A stretch of DNA of 36,518 nt, from the IMG/VR virus record IMGVR_UViG_3300032323_002742, positions 1 through 36,518 of that record; one strand, given 5' to 3'. The DNA comes from a virus. The position numbers and the translations under genes were made by a program. Position 1 is the first letter of the stretch; each line of letters begins with the position of its first letter. Shown here piece by piece: positions 1-6,551 of this stretch. Under the pieces are notes generated by a model. It searched no databases. It worked only from the letters and a program-made list of their open reading frames with translations, and was not told where the DNA came from.

Positions 1-180
1 AACTGTGGTAACGATCTGACCAGTTTTGTCATCACGTTTAGCTGTCATTTCCCATCCTTGAAACTTTGAGTGGAACTCATCGCTTACTAGGCCTTTGGCC
101 ATGTCTAGGATGTCTGTGCGGATCTCGTAGCCGTTTTTGTTAAACTTTACTTCTGGTAGTTTTGGAGTTTCGAATGACAT
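1..180 (-). CDS. Small phage protein, C-terminus beyond window edge
   Basis: Partial gene: 60 codons are visible from an ATG at 180 reading leftward off the window, with no stop. The start follows a clear AAAGGAG ribosome binding site. The protein begins MSFETPKLPEVKFNKNGYEI and is hydrophilic, with no signal peptide or membrane segment. I do not recognise a function; the style matches small conserved proteins of T4-like marine phages. It lies 2 bases after the stop of the 71-residue gene on the same strand and is probably co-transcribed with it. Confidence 0.75.
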   Translation of the reverse strand, partial: MSFETPKLPEVKFNKNGYEIRTDILDMAKGLVSDEFHSKFQGWEMTAKRDDKTGQIVTTV

Positions 181-182
181 AA

Positions 183-398
183 TTAAGCTCCTTTCTTTGC
201 GTAAACTACATCGCCGGTATTCTTAACAACTGCTTGAGCAATGCTTAGAGTAGTTTGATAAGAGCCTTTAGCAAACTTAGCTTGAGCGTCGGCCAACTTA
301 ATCATTTCGGCTTGTAATTTTTTGTCTGTTACGTAGGTTTCTACGAATTTAGTTTGAGCACCTTGTACAGTGTCAACGATTGAATCAAATGAAAACAT
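183..398 (-). CDS. Small helical phage protein (71 aa)
   Basis: A longer reading frame begins upstream, but the ATG at 398 has the good AAGGAG site 7 bases before it, so I choose the 71-residue form starting MFSFDSIVDTVQGAQ. It is Ala/Lys/Gln-rich and likely all-helical, loosely like a phasin (FVETYVTDKKLQAEMIKLAD), but the similarity is too weak to name. No signal peptide or membrane segment is seen. It is the first gene of the pair reading out of the left edge and sits behind its own sigma70-type promoter at 463-491. Confidence 0.7.
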   Translation of the reverse strand: MFSFDSIVDTVQGAQTKFVETYVTDKKLQAEMIKLADAQAKFAKGSYQTTLSIAQAVVKNTGDVVYAKKGA

Positions 399-428
399 AT
401 TAATCTCCTTGTGTGTATGTTTCTGTGT

Positions 429-460
429 TGCTAACAACTACTTCTTTTTCGCTGTTAGCA
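429..460 (-). repeat. 8-bp inverted repeat in leader of the 71-aa gene
   Basis: TGCTAACA (429-436) and TGTTAGCA (453-460) are perfect inverted copies 16 bases apart. They lie between the minus-strand promoter and the start codon at 398, so the leader RNA can form a hairpin. It could be an mRNA-stabilising hairpin or an operator; there is no U-run to suggest a terminator. Confidence 0.5.
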
Positions 461-462
461 CT

Positions 463-491
463 AGTATATATGCCTTTCAGCAAAAAAACAA
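463..491 (-). promoter_or_regulatory. sigma70-type promoter
   Basis: On the minus strand, TTGTTT (491-486) and TATACT (468-463) are separated by 17 bases. It drives the small genes that start at 398 and 180. It lies just upstream (on that strand) of the hydrolase stop, so these genes can be transcribed separately from the cupin-hydrolase pair. Confidence 0.5.
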
Positions 492-1067
492 TTATTTTCT
501 GAACTTTTTTATTCGTTCTTTAATAATTTTGACAACTGGTTCAGCTAGCACAACTTCATAATGGTTGTAATCCACTTCTATCAGTTCCATATCCTCATGA
601 TGCTTTTGACTAGAAACCGTAACTACTCCGTCGTTATGAGCCAACATAAACGGGCTTTGTCCTTTGACAGTAACAACATTAGTCCAAGGGTGCTGGATTT
701 TAATGTTGTCTGCTTGTTTAAAAGCCCAACTGTTTGGACCTATGTCGCGCATTAATCTACTAAACGGTAAAAAGTATTTGGCATAATCTGCTACTTCGGC
801 ACCACCGTACGGTGTGCTTAATGTAACAGCACCTACTACTTGAGTAGGCATAGCGTTGGCAATATGTAGTGAATATATACCGCCCAAACTATGCGCCACG
901 AAAGCTATGTCTTTAACACTTTTTAACTGTTCCATGATGTCTGACAGGTTATTTTCAAACCCGTTTCGACTGTCGTAGTTGATGTCTATGCCAGAACCCA
1001 GTTTGCTTCTAATGTAATTGAAGCTTTCACTGGTAGCACTAGCACCGTGTATATAAACTAAGGTCAT
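492..1067 (-). CDS. Alpha/beta hydrolase (lipase-like)
   Basis: Predicted serine hydrolase of the alpha/beta fold, 191 residues. The N-terminus MTLVYIHGASAT carries the oxyanion-hole HG motif. AHSLGG near residue 60 is the nucleophile elbow, NDGVV near 145 offers the acidic residue, and NHYE near 170 the catalytic His. The substrate is unknown. There is no signal peptide, so it should act in the cytoplasm. I choose the ATG at 1067, which sits 6 bases after GGAG; a GTG at 1070 directly after the cupin stop is the alternative. The tight spacing to the cupin gene indicates one operon, read from the late promoter at 1511-1518. Confidence 0.75.
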   Translation of the reverse strand: MTLVYIHGASATSESFNYIRSKLGSGIDINYDSRNGFENNLSDIMEQLKSVKDIAFVAHSLGGIYSLHIANAMPTQVVGAVTLSTPYGGAEVADYAKYFLPFSRLMRDIGPNSWAFKQADNIKIQHPWTNVVTVKGQSPFMLAHNDGVVTVSSQKHHEDMELIEVDYNHYEVVLAEPVVKIIKERIKKFRK

Positions 1068-1070
1068 CAC

Positions 1071-1487
1071 TTACTCCCAAGGAGTAGGATCAGGTATGGC
1101 GCAAGGACCTTCTGCAGGCTCTGTGCCATAATCTGCTGGCGTAATGATTTCTAAATACTCCATATCTGGGCTATAGTCGTACAAGTAATGTACGATTCCC
1201 GGACGTTGTTGTACGCAGTCGCCTGCTTCAACTAGGTGGATCTTGTCTTCGTACATAAACTTAGCCCAACCTTTGAGCATATAAACGATCTGGAATTCAG
1301 CTACGTGAATGTGCCAGCCTGTGCCGCCCGAACCTTCTGGGGGTAAGTTAGCTTTGGTGATGTGTGCTAGGACACGCCCGTTAGTAGCGTCTGCTACTCC
1401 TAGATCTTTATATAGGAAAAAGTCGCGAAGCCCGCCACCTTTAAACTCTATCTCAGACCCTTTAACGTGTGAAAACTGTGTAGTCAT
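1071..1487 (-). CDS. Cupin-domain protein
   Basis: Single-domain cupin of 138 residues. The first cupin motif is visible as HIHVAEFQIVYMLKGWAKF near residues 60-80, followed by EAGDCVQQRPGIVHYLYDY near 92-110, which supplies a further His of the metal site. Such folds bind a metal and serve as small oxygenases, isomerases or ligand-binding proteins; no substrate can be given. The ATG at 1487 follows a strong AGGAGGT. It is the first gene after a perfect TATAAATA late promoter and is directly followed by the hydrolase gene, suggesting the two act together. Confidence 0.8.
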   Translation of the reverse strand: MTTQFSHVKGSEIEFKGGGLRDFFLYKDLGVADATNGRVLAHITKANLPPEGSGGTGWHIHVAEFQIVYMLKGWAKFMYEDKIHLVEAGDCVQQRPGIVHYLYDYSPDMEYLEIITPADYGTEPAEGPCAIPDPTPWE

Positions 1488-1510
1488 CTAGAAGACCTCC
1501 TGTGTGTGTT

Positions 1511-1518
1511 TATTTATA
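1511..1518 (-). promoter_or_regulatory. T4-type late promoter
   Basis: The minus strand reads TATAAATA, an exact match to the T4 late consensus. Initiation about 6 bases downstream would give an 18-base leader carrying AGGAGGT before the cupin ATG at 1487. A GC hairpin with a GCAA loop (1519-1532) lies just upstream of it. Confidence 0.7.
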
Positions 1519-1539
1519 GCGCCTTGCGGCGCAACAAAG

Positions 1540-1659
1540 TTACTTTGTCATGATTGCTTTGGCCTCGTCGATTCTTCCCTGACGTGCTAACCAAGAAGCA
1601 TATCTTGCTTCGCCTACTGCTAATAAAAAATTGCCAACTGAATTTAAAAAGTTTTTCAT
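1540..1659 (-). CDS. Small protein (39 aa)
   Basis: Thirty-nine residues, MKNFLNSVGNFLLAVGEARY through to AKAIMTK. The ATG at 1659 overlaps the TGA of the preceding gene (ATGA), and AAGGAA lies 8 bases before it, so it is translationally coupled. The sequence is an amphipathic helix with an ARYASWLARQGRIDEAK segment that resembles short uncharacterised proteobacterial proteins. Function unknown. Confidence 0.6.
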   Translation of the reverse strand: MKNFLNSVGNFLLAVGEARYASWLARQGRIDEAKAIMTK

Positions 1660-1838
1660 ACTAAGTTTTCCTTGTGAGAATTGTAGTTGAACTGCTGGAT
1701 ATAGCCTTCCAACTGTGCGGCATCGGTAATGCCTTTTGAGCTTAGATAATGATCCAAGCGAGTTTGATAAGAACTATTTGGAAACATTTCTGCCAAACGC
1801 TCTAAGATGGATAACATCTTTTTCGATATTATGTTCAT
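1656..1838 (-). CDS. Small protein, DUF3563-like (60 aa)
   Basis: Sixty residues from an ATG at 1838 with GAGG 9 bases upstream. The stretch SSYQTRLDHYLSSKGITDAA resembles the short DUF3563-type proteins I associate mainly with betaproteobacteria, where a YxxRLxxYL segment is followed by a 'DAAQLEGY'-like helix. No function is known for that family. It is coupled by a 4-base overlap to the 39-residue gene and lies behind a late-type promoter at 1887-1894. Confidence 0.6.
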   Translation of the reverse strand: MNIISKKMLSILERLAEMFPNSSYQTRLDHYLSSKGITDAAQLEGYIQQFNYNSHKENLV

Positions 1839-1886
1839 AGTACTTTCCTCTGTAAGTGTGTGTAGTAACTCATGGTTTCTACTGAG

Positions 1887-1894
1887 TATTTAGT
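1887..1894 (-). promoter_or_regulatory. Late-type promoter (ACTAAATA)
   Basis: The minus strand reads ACTAAATA followed by CTC, one of the variants of the late octamer used repeatedly in this window. Initiation near 1881 would give a leader of about 40 bases to the ATG at 1838. The leader begins with an imperfect hairpin (GTAG-AAC against GTT-CTAC, 1862-1882). Confidence 0.4.
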
Positions 1895-1913
1895 TGTATG
1901 GCCGAGGACTCCG

Positions 1914-1942
1914 TTGATTTTTCGTAATAAATGTGTTATCAT
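1914..1942 (+). promoter_or_regulatory. sigma70-type early promoter
   Basis: TTGATT (1914-1919) and TATCAT (1937-1942) with a 17-base spacer, on the plus strand. It diverges from the minus-strand genes and drives the three-gene operon 1986-4151. Confidence 0.6.
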
Positions 1943-1985
1943 ACTTTTAGATTTGGATTAAATAACAAATAACCATTGAGAAATC

Positions 1986-2282
1986 ATGAAACTAAAAACA
2001 CGCTCGATATTACAAGAATTAAACGAAGTAGCGGCGGTACGCAATACTGATGCTATGTTTGAAAGTAGAGCCACTAACGTAATTAACAGTGCTATCAATT
2101 TGATTGAATCTCTACACAAACACTACAACCCAGAAGAAGCCGACGAACTCGAACGTAGATTACTCAACGCTATCAAAGGACAAGAACCTGCTAAATTTAC
2201 CAGAGGCATACGAAAAATATCCGAAAGTCGCAAGCAGAAGAGAAAATTAGAAGAAAACGCCAATGACCAAGACAACACTTAA
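1986..2282 (+). CDS. Small charged protein (98 aa)
   Basis: Ninety-eight residues starting MKLKTRSILQELNEVAAVRN, mostly helical, with a Lys/Arg/Glu-rich tail. No known domain is recognised. The N-terminus has a leucine-x-glutamate site (LQE at residues 9-11), similar to the short leader seen on several other proteins here (see findings). It is the first gene behind the early promoter, and its 3' end overlaps the nucleotidyltransferase-like gene by 20 bases. The start is supported by a weak GAG element in the leader only. Confidence 0.65.
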   Translation: MKLKTRSILQELNEVAAVRNTDAMFESRATNVINSAINLIESLHKHYNPEEADELERRLLNAIKGQEPAKFTRGIRKISESRKQKRKLEENANDQDNT

Positions 2283-3036
2283 CGAAGGCGGCAACGTATT
2301 CAAAGACGAAGCTGGTACAGTTCTAACCAAGCGAATTAATCGCGCTGATGTGATTCCTACAATCCAGTGGCTGGAAACGATCACGGGTTTAGAACTCACT
2401 GATCACATGTTAGGAACCACAGGTAAAAAAGATACCAGTGGCGACCTGGACATTGCTATCGACGCCAACGAAGTAGATAAAAACGAATTTGCTATCAAAC
2501 TAGCAGAGTATATTAAAAAACAGGGCGGTGACCCTAAGCAGTGGATTAAAAAATCCGGTATTTCTGTGCATTTCAAAACTCCTATCAAAGGGGATGAAGC
2601 CAACGGATATGTACAGTCAGACTTTATGTTTGGTGAGCGTGAGTGGATGAAGTGGAGTATGGTAGGTGGCCGCGAAGGTTCAGAACTCAAAGGCGCACAC
2701 CGCCATGTGATCATGGCATCTATTGCCAAGACTAAAAATATGAAGTGGAGTTTCCAGAACGGTTTAGTTAATAGAGAAACCAATGAAGTTATTACCCGTG
2801 ACCCAAATGAAATTGCCAAGAAGCTATTAGGTCAAACAGCAACTCCTAAGGATCTACAAGATCCAGAAGCGATTATCGATTACATTATTAAGTTACCTAA
2901 CTACGAAGAACTAGTAGCAGATGCTAGAGAAACATTAGGCCGTGAGGGAGTGCAATTACCAGTAGCAGGCAAGGTAGAAAGTTTTACTCCTGGTTCCAAT
3001 GCTTGGTTCCGTAAAATGATTGAAGTGTCTAAATGA
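2263..3036 (+). CDS. Nucleotidyltransferase-like protein (pol-beta fold)
   Basis: 257 residues. The core pattern GTTGKKDTSGDLDIAID (51-67) resembles the pol-beta superfamily signature: a G-T/S turn followed by hDhDh, here D61 and D63. A third acidic position may be D120 in VQSDFMFG. These would be the three metal-binding carboxylates of a nucleotidyl transfer site. The rest is unassigned, and the substrate is unknown. It overlaps the upstream 98-residue gene by 20 bases and the ligase-like gene by 4 bases (ATGA), so the three genes form one translationally coupled unit. The fold call is from motif spacing only and needs a structure comparison. Confidence 0.55.
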   Translation: MTKTTLNEGGNVFKDEAGTVLTKRINRADVIPTIQWLETITGLELTDHMLGTTGKKDTSGDLDIAIDANEVDKNEFAIKLAEYIKKQGGDPKQWIKKSGISVHFKTPIKGDEANGYVQSDFMFGEREWMKWSMVGGREGSELKGAHRHVIMASIAKTKNMKWSFQNGLVNRETNEVITRDPNEIAKKLLGQTATPKDLQDPEAIIDYIIKLPNYEELVADARETLGREGVQLPVAGKVESFTPGSNAWFRKMIEVSK

Positions 3037-4151
3037 GAATCTACGAAATATTAACAGAAGCCAAAGTTGGCCGTGATCTGCAACACGCAGAAGATTTAGT
3101 CATTGTTGATGGCTCACAAGGTGCTATGGAAGCATTAGACGAGTTGTCTAAACTAGCCCAAGGCGTAGATGATGTAACAGTTAAATGGGACGGAAGTCCT
3201 GCTATCTATTTTGGTCGTAATGAGCGTGGTGAGTTTGTGCTAACAGACACTGCCGGCTTTGCCGCCAAAGGGTATGATGGCAAAGTTACCAGTTCAACTA
3301 ATCTACAACAAATGTTGTTAAGTCGTGGCAAAGAAGTCACTCCTGAAAGAAAACAATTTGCTGCTGGAATGGCCGGACTATGGGACAAGTTTGAATCTAT
3401 GATTGATTCTAGTTTCCGTGGATTTATCAAAGGCGATCTGCTTTACTATTCTAAACCTCCACAGGACAAAGATGGTGACTATGTCTTTACTCCCAACACT
3501 GTAACTTATAACATTCCTGCAGAATCAAACATTGGACGCAGAATCGCTAAGTCAGAAGCAGGAGTTGTTATCCACTCTTATACAGATTTACAAGGCACTA
3601 CACAGCCAGTTAAGGGTGCTGTCAAAGGCATTAACCTAGAAGGTCCTGTAATGATACAAGGACCCGTGACTGTTAATCATTTGCCTAGCATTGATACAGC
3701 ACAGATAGAAAAAGTTAAACAATACGTTTCTCAACACAGCGCCGACATTGATTCGTTACTTGACGATAACAAATTAGCTGCTGATAAAATGAGCGACTTT
3801 AAAAATGTGCTTTACACTTTTGTAAATCAAAGTGTTGATACAGGTAACCTATCTAATTTAAACACACGATTTGAACAATGGTTATCCAGCAGTAAGGTAT
3901 CCGGACCTAAACAACAAAAGATACTGGCCTATAGACAGAGTCATGCTCGTGCGTTTGAAGCTGTGTTCAATACTCTTGAACAGGTTATGAAAATTAAAGA
4001 TTCTATAATTGATCAGCTAGATCAAAACACAGATGTTAAAGCCAGCGTACAGGGCAAACGTGGTGGGGAAGGATATGTTATTGGTAAAAGCAAAGTCAAG
4101 CTAGTACCAAGACTACACTTTACTGCTGCAAATCGAGCCAAAACCCGCTGA
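3033..4151 (+). CDS. Polynucleotide ligase / covalent nucleotidyltransferase-like protein
   Basis: 372 residues. KWDGSPA (51-57) matches motif I of the ATP-dependent ligase and capping superfamily (KxDG), with K51 the expected adenylation lysine. FIKGDLLYY (131-139) sits where motif III is expected. Near the C-terminus, EGYVI (346-350) and KVKLV (354-358) resemble motifs IV and V, although they are closer together than in classical ligases. I infer covalent nucleotidyl transfer to RNA or DNA ends, substrate unknown. The N-terminus MRIYEILTEAK carries the L-x-E leader shared with other genes here. The ATG overlaps the previous gene's stop (ATGA). Confidence 0.55.
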   Translation: MRIYEILTEAKVGRDLQHAEDLVIVDGSQGAMEALDELSKLAQGVDDVTVKWDGSPAIYFGRNERGEFVLTDTAGFAAKGYDGKVTSSTNLQQMLLSRGKEVTPERKQFAAGMAGLWDKFESMIDSSFRGFIKGDLLYYSKPPQDKDGDYVFTPNTVTYNIPAESNIGRRIAKSEAGVVIHSYTDLQGTTQPVKGAVKGINLEGPVMIQGPVTVNHLPSIDTAQIEKVKQYVSQHSADIDSLLDDNKLAADKMSDFKNVLYTFVNQSVDTGNLSNLNTRFEQWLSSSKVSGPKQQKILAYRQSHARAFEAVFNTLEQVMKIKDSIIDQLDQNTDVKASVQGKRGGEGYVIGKSKVKLVPRLHFTAANRAKTR

Positions 4152-4175
4152 TCTCGCACGTTTTCTTCAAACCAA

Positions 4176-4183
4176 TATAAATA
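4176..4183 (+). promoter_or_regulatory. T4-type late promoter
   Basis: TATAAATA followed by CT, exact late consensus. Initiation near 4189 gives a 40-base leader with an AAGGAG site before the ATG at 4229. The leader contains GATCCCGGAGCGGGATC, a hairpin (GATCCCG/CGGGATC). Confidence 0.75.
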
Positions 4184-4228
4184 CTATGCCGATCCCGGAG
4201 CGGGATCATTGATTAAGGAGAAAATATC

Positions 4229-4618
4229 ATGGCAGACGTATTATCAACAGTTGGCGTTAATGCTAACAAATTCGTAATTAACACATCCGACGCAGGTCGC
4301 GAGCAAATCGTTAAAATCTCAGCAAACGCTGGAATGACTAACAATGAACTTCTAGCAATTTATCGCAACCTAACAGTTGCCGGTGGTTCTGGTTCTGGTG
4401 ACGACACAAACGGTCCAGACGCATTCACGATCGCAGCAGTCGGTACAGCAGACGGTTCAGCATTTGCTACTGGAACAACTCAAGTTGTTTTCATGCGTGT
4501 TCAAGGTACAGGTACCTTAAGCACATCAGCAGTTAAAGCAGCAGCAGAAGCAGCTGATGCTGGTACTTCAACTACGTTCACTGTAACAGTTGAAGCAGTA
4601 TTTGCTCCAGCACTATAA
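4229..4618 (+). CDS. Probable virion protein (129 aa)
   Basis: 129 residues, MADVLSTVGVNANKFVINTS onward, rich in Ala, Gly, Ser and Thr with few charged residues and alternating beta-type segments. This composition is typical of structural or decoration proteins of marine T4-like phages. It has a strong AAGGAG site, its own exact late promoter and its own terminator, which implies high late expression as a single-gene unit. No family is recognised. Confidence 0.7.
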   Translation: MADVLSTVGVNANKFVINTSDAGREQIVKISANAGMTNNELLAIYRNLTVAGGSGSGDDTNGPDAFTIAAVGTADGSAFATGTTQVVFMRVQGTGTLSTSAVKAAAEAADAGTSTTFTVTVEAVFAPAL

Positions 4619-4640
4619 TTCCTAGGGATGGGAAGACTAA

Positions 4641-4662
4641 GCCCACTTCGGTGGGTTTTTTT
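4641..4662 (+). terminator. Intrinsic terminator, UUCG loop
   Basis: CCCAC-TTCG-GTGGG followed by seven T's, just after the 129-residue gene. The same stem and loop recur at 19942-19963. Confidence 0.85.
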
Positions 4663-4687
4663 AAATTAACATTTCAAGGAGATTAAA

Positions 4688-5152
4688 ATGGCAGATTTAT
4701 ATTCAGTAACCCCACAAGGGATGACCAGTACATTAGGTGGCAATGCCCGTAGAACAAAACCAAGCTCAGAGTTTGGCACACCAAGAATAACAACAGTAAT
4801 GATAGACACTGATGGAGTAACACTACCCGGCAGTTTAACTTACTGGTCAGATGACACAGACGCAGAAAACCTATTGATCACAGGTGATTACCAGTCAGCA
4901 AACAGCAACGTATTTCGTGCTGTACAGGCAATCCAGCAGTACTGCGAAGTTTATCAAGTAGGTGGTTCAGCAGACAGCAACTATCTTGCTGTGGCCTGTA
5001 GAGATTCAAGCATTCCCTACGATGATGGTACAACTTTCGTGAACGTGGGAAGTACTATTACCAAACTACAAACAGCAGTACGTGCGGCCCTAGGTGGCGC
5101 GGCTGTGTTAGTTGTAGTTGGTACATTCAGAGACGACGACCTAGACAGTTAA
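4688..5152 (+). CDS. Probable virion protein (154 aa)
   Basis: 154 residues starting MADLYSVTPQGMTSTLGGNA. It is rich in Thr, Ser, Gly and Asp, soluble and largely beta-type, again consistent with a virion component; no family is recognised. An AAGGAG site lies 6 bases before the ATG. It is flanked by terminators on both sides, so it may be a single-gene unit, but I see no clear late octamer in the 25 bases before it. Read-through from the 4176 promoter is the likely source of transcript. Confidence 0.65.
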   Translation: MADLYSVTPQGMTSTLGGNARRTKPSSEFGTPRITTVMIDTDGVTLPGSLTYWSDDTDAENLLITGDYQSANSNVFRAVQAIQQYCEVYQVGGSADSNYLAVACRDSSIPYDDGTTFVNVGSTITKLQTAVRAALGGAAVLVVVGTFRDDDLDS

Positions 5153-5168
5153 TAGTTCTTGTTTCATA

Positions 5169-5199
5169 AAAAGAGCGGATTTTTTCCGCTCTTTTTTTG
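5169..5199 (+). terminator. Intrinsic terminator
   Basis: AGAGCGGA and TCCGCTCT form an 8-bp stem with a short T loop, followed by a T run; A's on the 5' side also make it usable in the other direction. Confidence 0.85.
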
Positions 5200-5203
5200 T
5201 CTC

Positions 5204-5211
5204 TATAAATA
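5204..5211 (+). promoter_or_regulatory. T4-type late promoter close to start codon
   Basis: TATAAATA, exact consensus. With initiation about 6 bases downstream (near 5217), only about 5 bases of leader precede the ATG at 5222, and no ribosome binding site is present. Confidence 0.7.
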
Positions 5212-5221
5212 GTAGCACATT

Positions 5222-5614
5222 ATGGCACGATACAGAATTATTACATTAGTTGATATCACAAGATCAAATCCGGATCGCAACGATCCGAACAGACTCAAAC
5301 AGGGTCAGCAATCAAATTTTAACACATTAATACAAACAGTAACACTTAGGGCCAATATTATTTGGACCGTAGATCCTAAGATGGATAAGAGTGCGTTACC
5401 CCATAAATTAGGGGGTAAAGCCACACACTGGACCTGGGAGTTTGAAATTGAGCAAGAAGAAATATTCAAAAAAGACGATAATCCCTTGGGTTTGTTAATT
5501 GATGATATGCATGGTGTGCCCATAGTTAATCAACTGTTAAATTCAAAAGACATCGATCCTGCTGCTTTTCAAACACATGGTGAAAATCAGAACATTTGGA
5601 TCGAAATAATCTAA
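5222..5614 (+). CDS. Conserved-type phage protein (130 aa)
   Basis: 130 residues, MARYRIITLVDITRSNPDRN onward; hydrophilic and mixed alpha/beta, ending in NQNIWIEII. I do not recognise a domain, but the sequence looks like a protein common in marine T4-like phages. It has no Shine-Dalgarno sequence and the late promoter lies directly in front, so its mRNA is predicted to be nearly leaderless. Confidence 0.65.
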   Translation: MARYRIITLVDITRSNPDRNDPNRLKQGQQSNFNTLIQTVTLRANIIWTVDPKMDKSALPHKLGGKATHWTWEFEIEQEEIFKKDDNPLGLLIDDMHGVPIVNQLLNSKDIDPAAFQTHGENQNIWIEII

Positions 5615-5621
5615 AGTAAAA

Positions 5622-5629
5622 GATAAATA
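5622..5629 (+). promoter_or_regulatory. Late-type promoter (GATAAATA)
   Basis: GATAAATA then TT, immediately after the 130-residue gene. Initiation near 5635 gives an 86-base leader to the ATG at 5721, including a GCTCG/CGAGC hairpin (5677-5689) and an AAAAGGA site. Confidence 0.55.
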
Positions 5630-5720
5630 TTTGTCACAAGGCAAACATTAGGCATTTCGGAACACTTAGGCACATGGCTCGGATCGAGCACTTGACTTAA
5701 CATAAAAGGAAACAGCCATA

Positions 5721-6041
5721 ATGGCCACAGTAGCAGAACGAATCAGTGTAGTGGAAGTACAGGTCGCTAACCTTGACGAAAAATTAGATGACATCAAAGT
5801 AGATGTGAAAGAAATGCACGACTGCTTAGATCGCACGGGCGAAACCATAGCTAAAACACTAGCAGACATGAGAGAAGAATCCAGCAATCAGCATAATCAA
5901 TTAGCTGGAAAAATTGTTGAATTAGAAAAATCCAAACAGAAATTAATGATGTACGGTATGGTAGGAATGGCATTTATAGCAGGTCTTGGTTGGACCGGAC
6001 AACTTAATATACAAACAATTACCAAGTTCTTCGGTGTATAA
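5721..6041 (+). CDS. Coiled-coil protein with C-terminal membrane segment
   Basis: 106 residues. Positions 1-75 are a continuous heptad-type coiled coil (MATVAERISVVEVQVANLDE onward), and 78-95 form one hydrophobic segment (MYGMVGMAFIAGLGW). This layout is like the XhlA/holin-associated family of phage proteins, where a coiled coil is anchored in the membrane, but the match is by architecture only. It could help the lysis pathway or organise the inner membrane late in infection. The AAAAGGAAAC site supports the start. Confidence 0.55.
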   Translation: MATVAERISVVEVQVANLDEKLDDIKVDVKEMHDCLDRTGETIAKTLADMREESSNQHNQLAGKIVELEKSKQKLMMYGMVGMAFIAGLGWTGQLNIQTITKFFGV

Positions 6042-6058
6042 AATACACACACTTAAAT

Positions 6059-6081
6059 AAAGGACCACGTGGTCCTTTTTT
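6059..6081 (+). terminator. Intrinsic terminator ending at next start codon
   Basis: The palindrome GGACCACGTGGTCC (6062-6075) is followed by six T's; the next ATG is only 1 base later at 6083. Confidence 0.75.
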
Positions 6082-6082
6082 A

Positions 6083-6517
6083 ATGGCAAACTTACAAAAA
6101 CGTCTCGATCAAGTAATATCTAATGTTCAGCGAAAGCTGATCCAGAATAACGAAGTAATTCCGGTAAAGATTCCCGGCGGCGTACAAGTTGGCAATGTTA
6201 AAATTATCAATAATGGATCACACAAAGATCTTTATAAGAATGACGAGTTAATGTTTGCTGGTATATATCTAAACAAGGTAGCAGTTAAAATAGCTAATTT
6301 TTTAGCCATTAATTATATAAAGTATCATACACAAATTGACAAGCTGTATCAAGCAGATCAGCAGTTTGGAGCAGCGTTAGAAGACTACCAAATTTTTAGA
6401 GCTAAGTATCAATGTGCTAGAGACCCAGACCGTGCGCAGATACTGTTAGCTAGGCTGTGTTACAGCAAAGATCGAGCCAACTATTATAAAAATCAAGCAC
6501 TACGTTTGGCACAATAA
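6083..6517 (+). CDS. Phage protein of unknown function (144 aa)
   Basis: 144 residues, MANLQKRLDQVISNVQRKLI onward. The first part mixes beta strands (IPVKIPGGVQVGNVKI) and the second is helical with many Tyr, Gln and Arg. No family is recognised, though the style matches conserved proteins of marine myoviruses. The gene begins directly after the T run of a terminator, with no ribosome binding site. A possible late promoter CTTAAATA (6052-6059) would start transcription inside the hairpin. Confidence 0.6.
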   Translation: MANLQKRLDQVISNVQRKLIQNNEVIPVKIPGGVQVGNVKIINNGSHKDLYKNDELMFAGIYLNKVAVKIANFLAINYIKYHTQIDKLYQADQQFGAALEDYQIFRAKYQCARDPDRAQILLARLCYSKDRANYYKNQALRLAQ

Positions 6518-6519
6518 GT

Positions 6520-6527
6520 AATAAATA
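6520..6527 (+). promoter_or_regulatory. Late-type promoter (AATAAATA)
   Basis: AATAAATA then TATG, 25 bases before the ATG at 6552; initiation near 6533 leaves a 19-base leader without a strong ribosome site. Confidence 0.55.
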
Positions 6528-6551
6528 TATGATAATCCTGGATACTGATTC

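Noticed and set aside
183-398. Phasin assignment
   Set aside because: Only a vague helical resemblance; too short and without a diagnostic motif.
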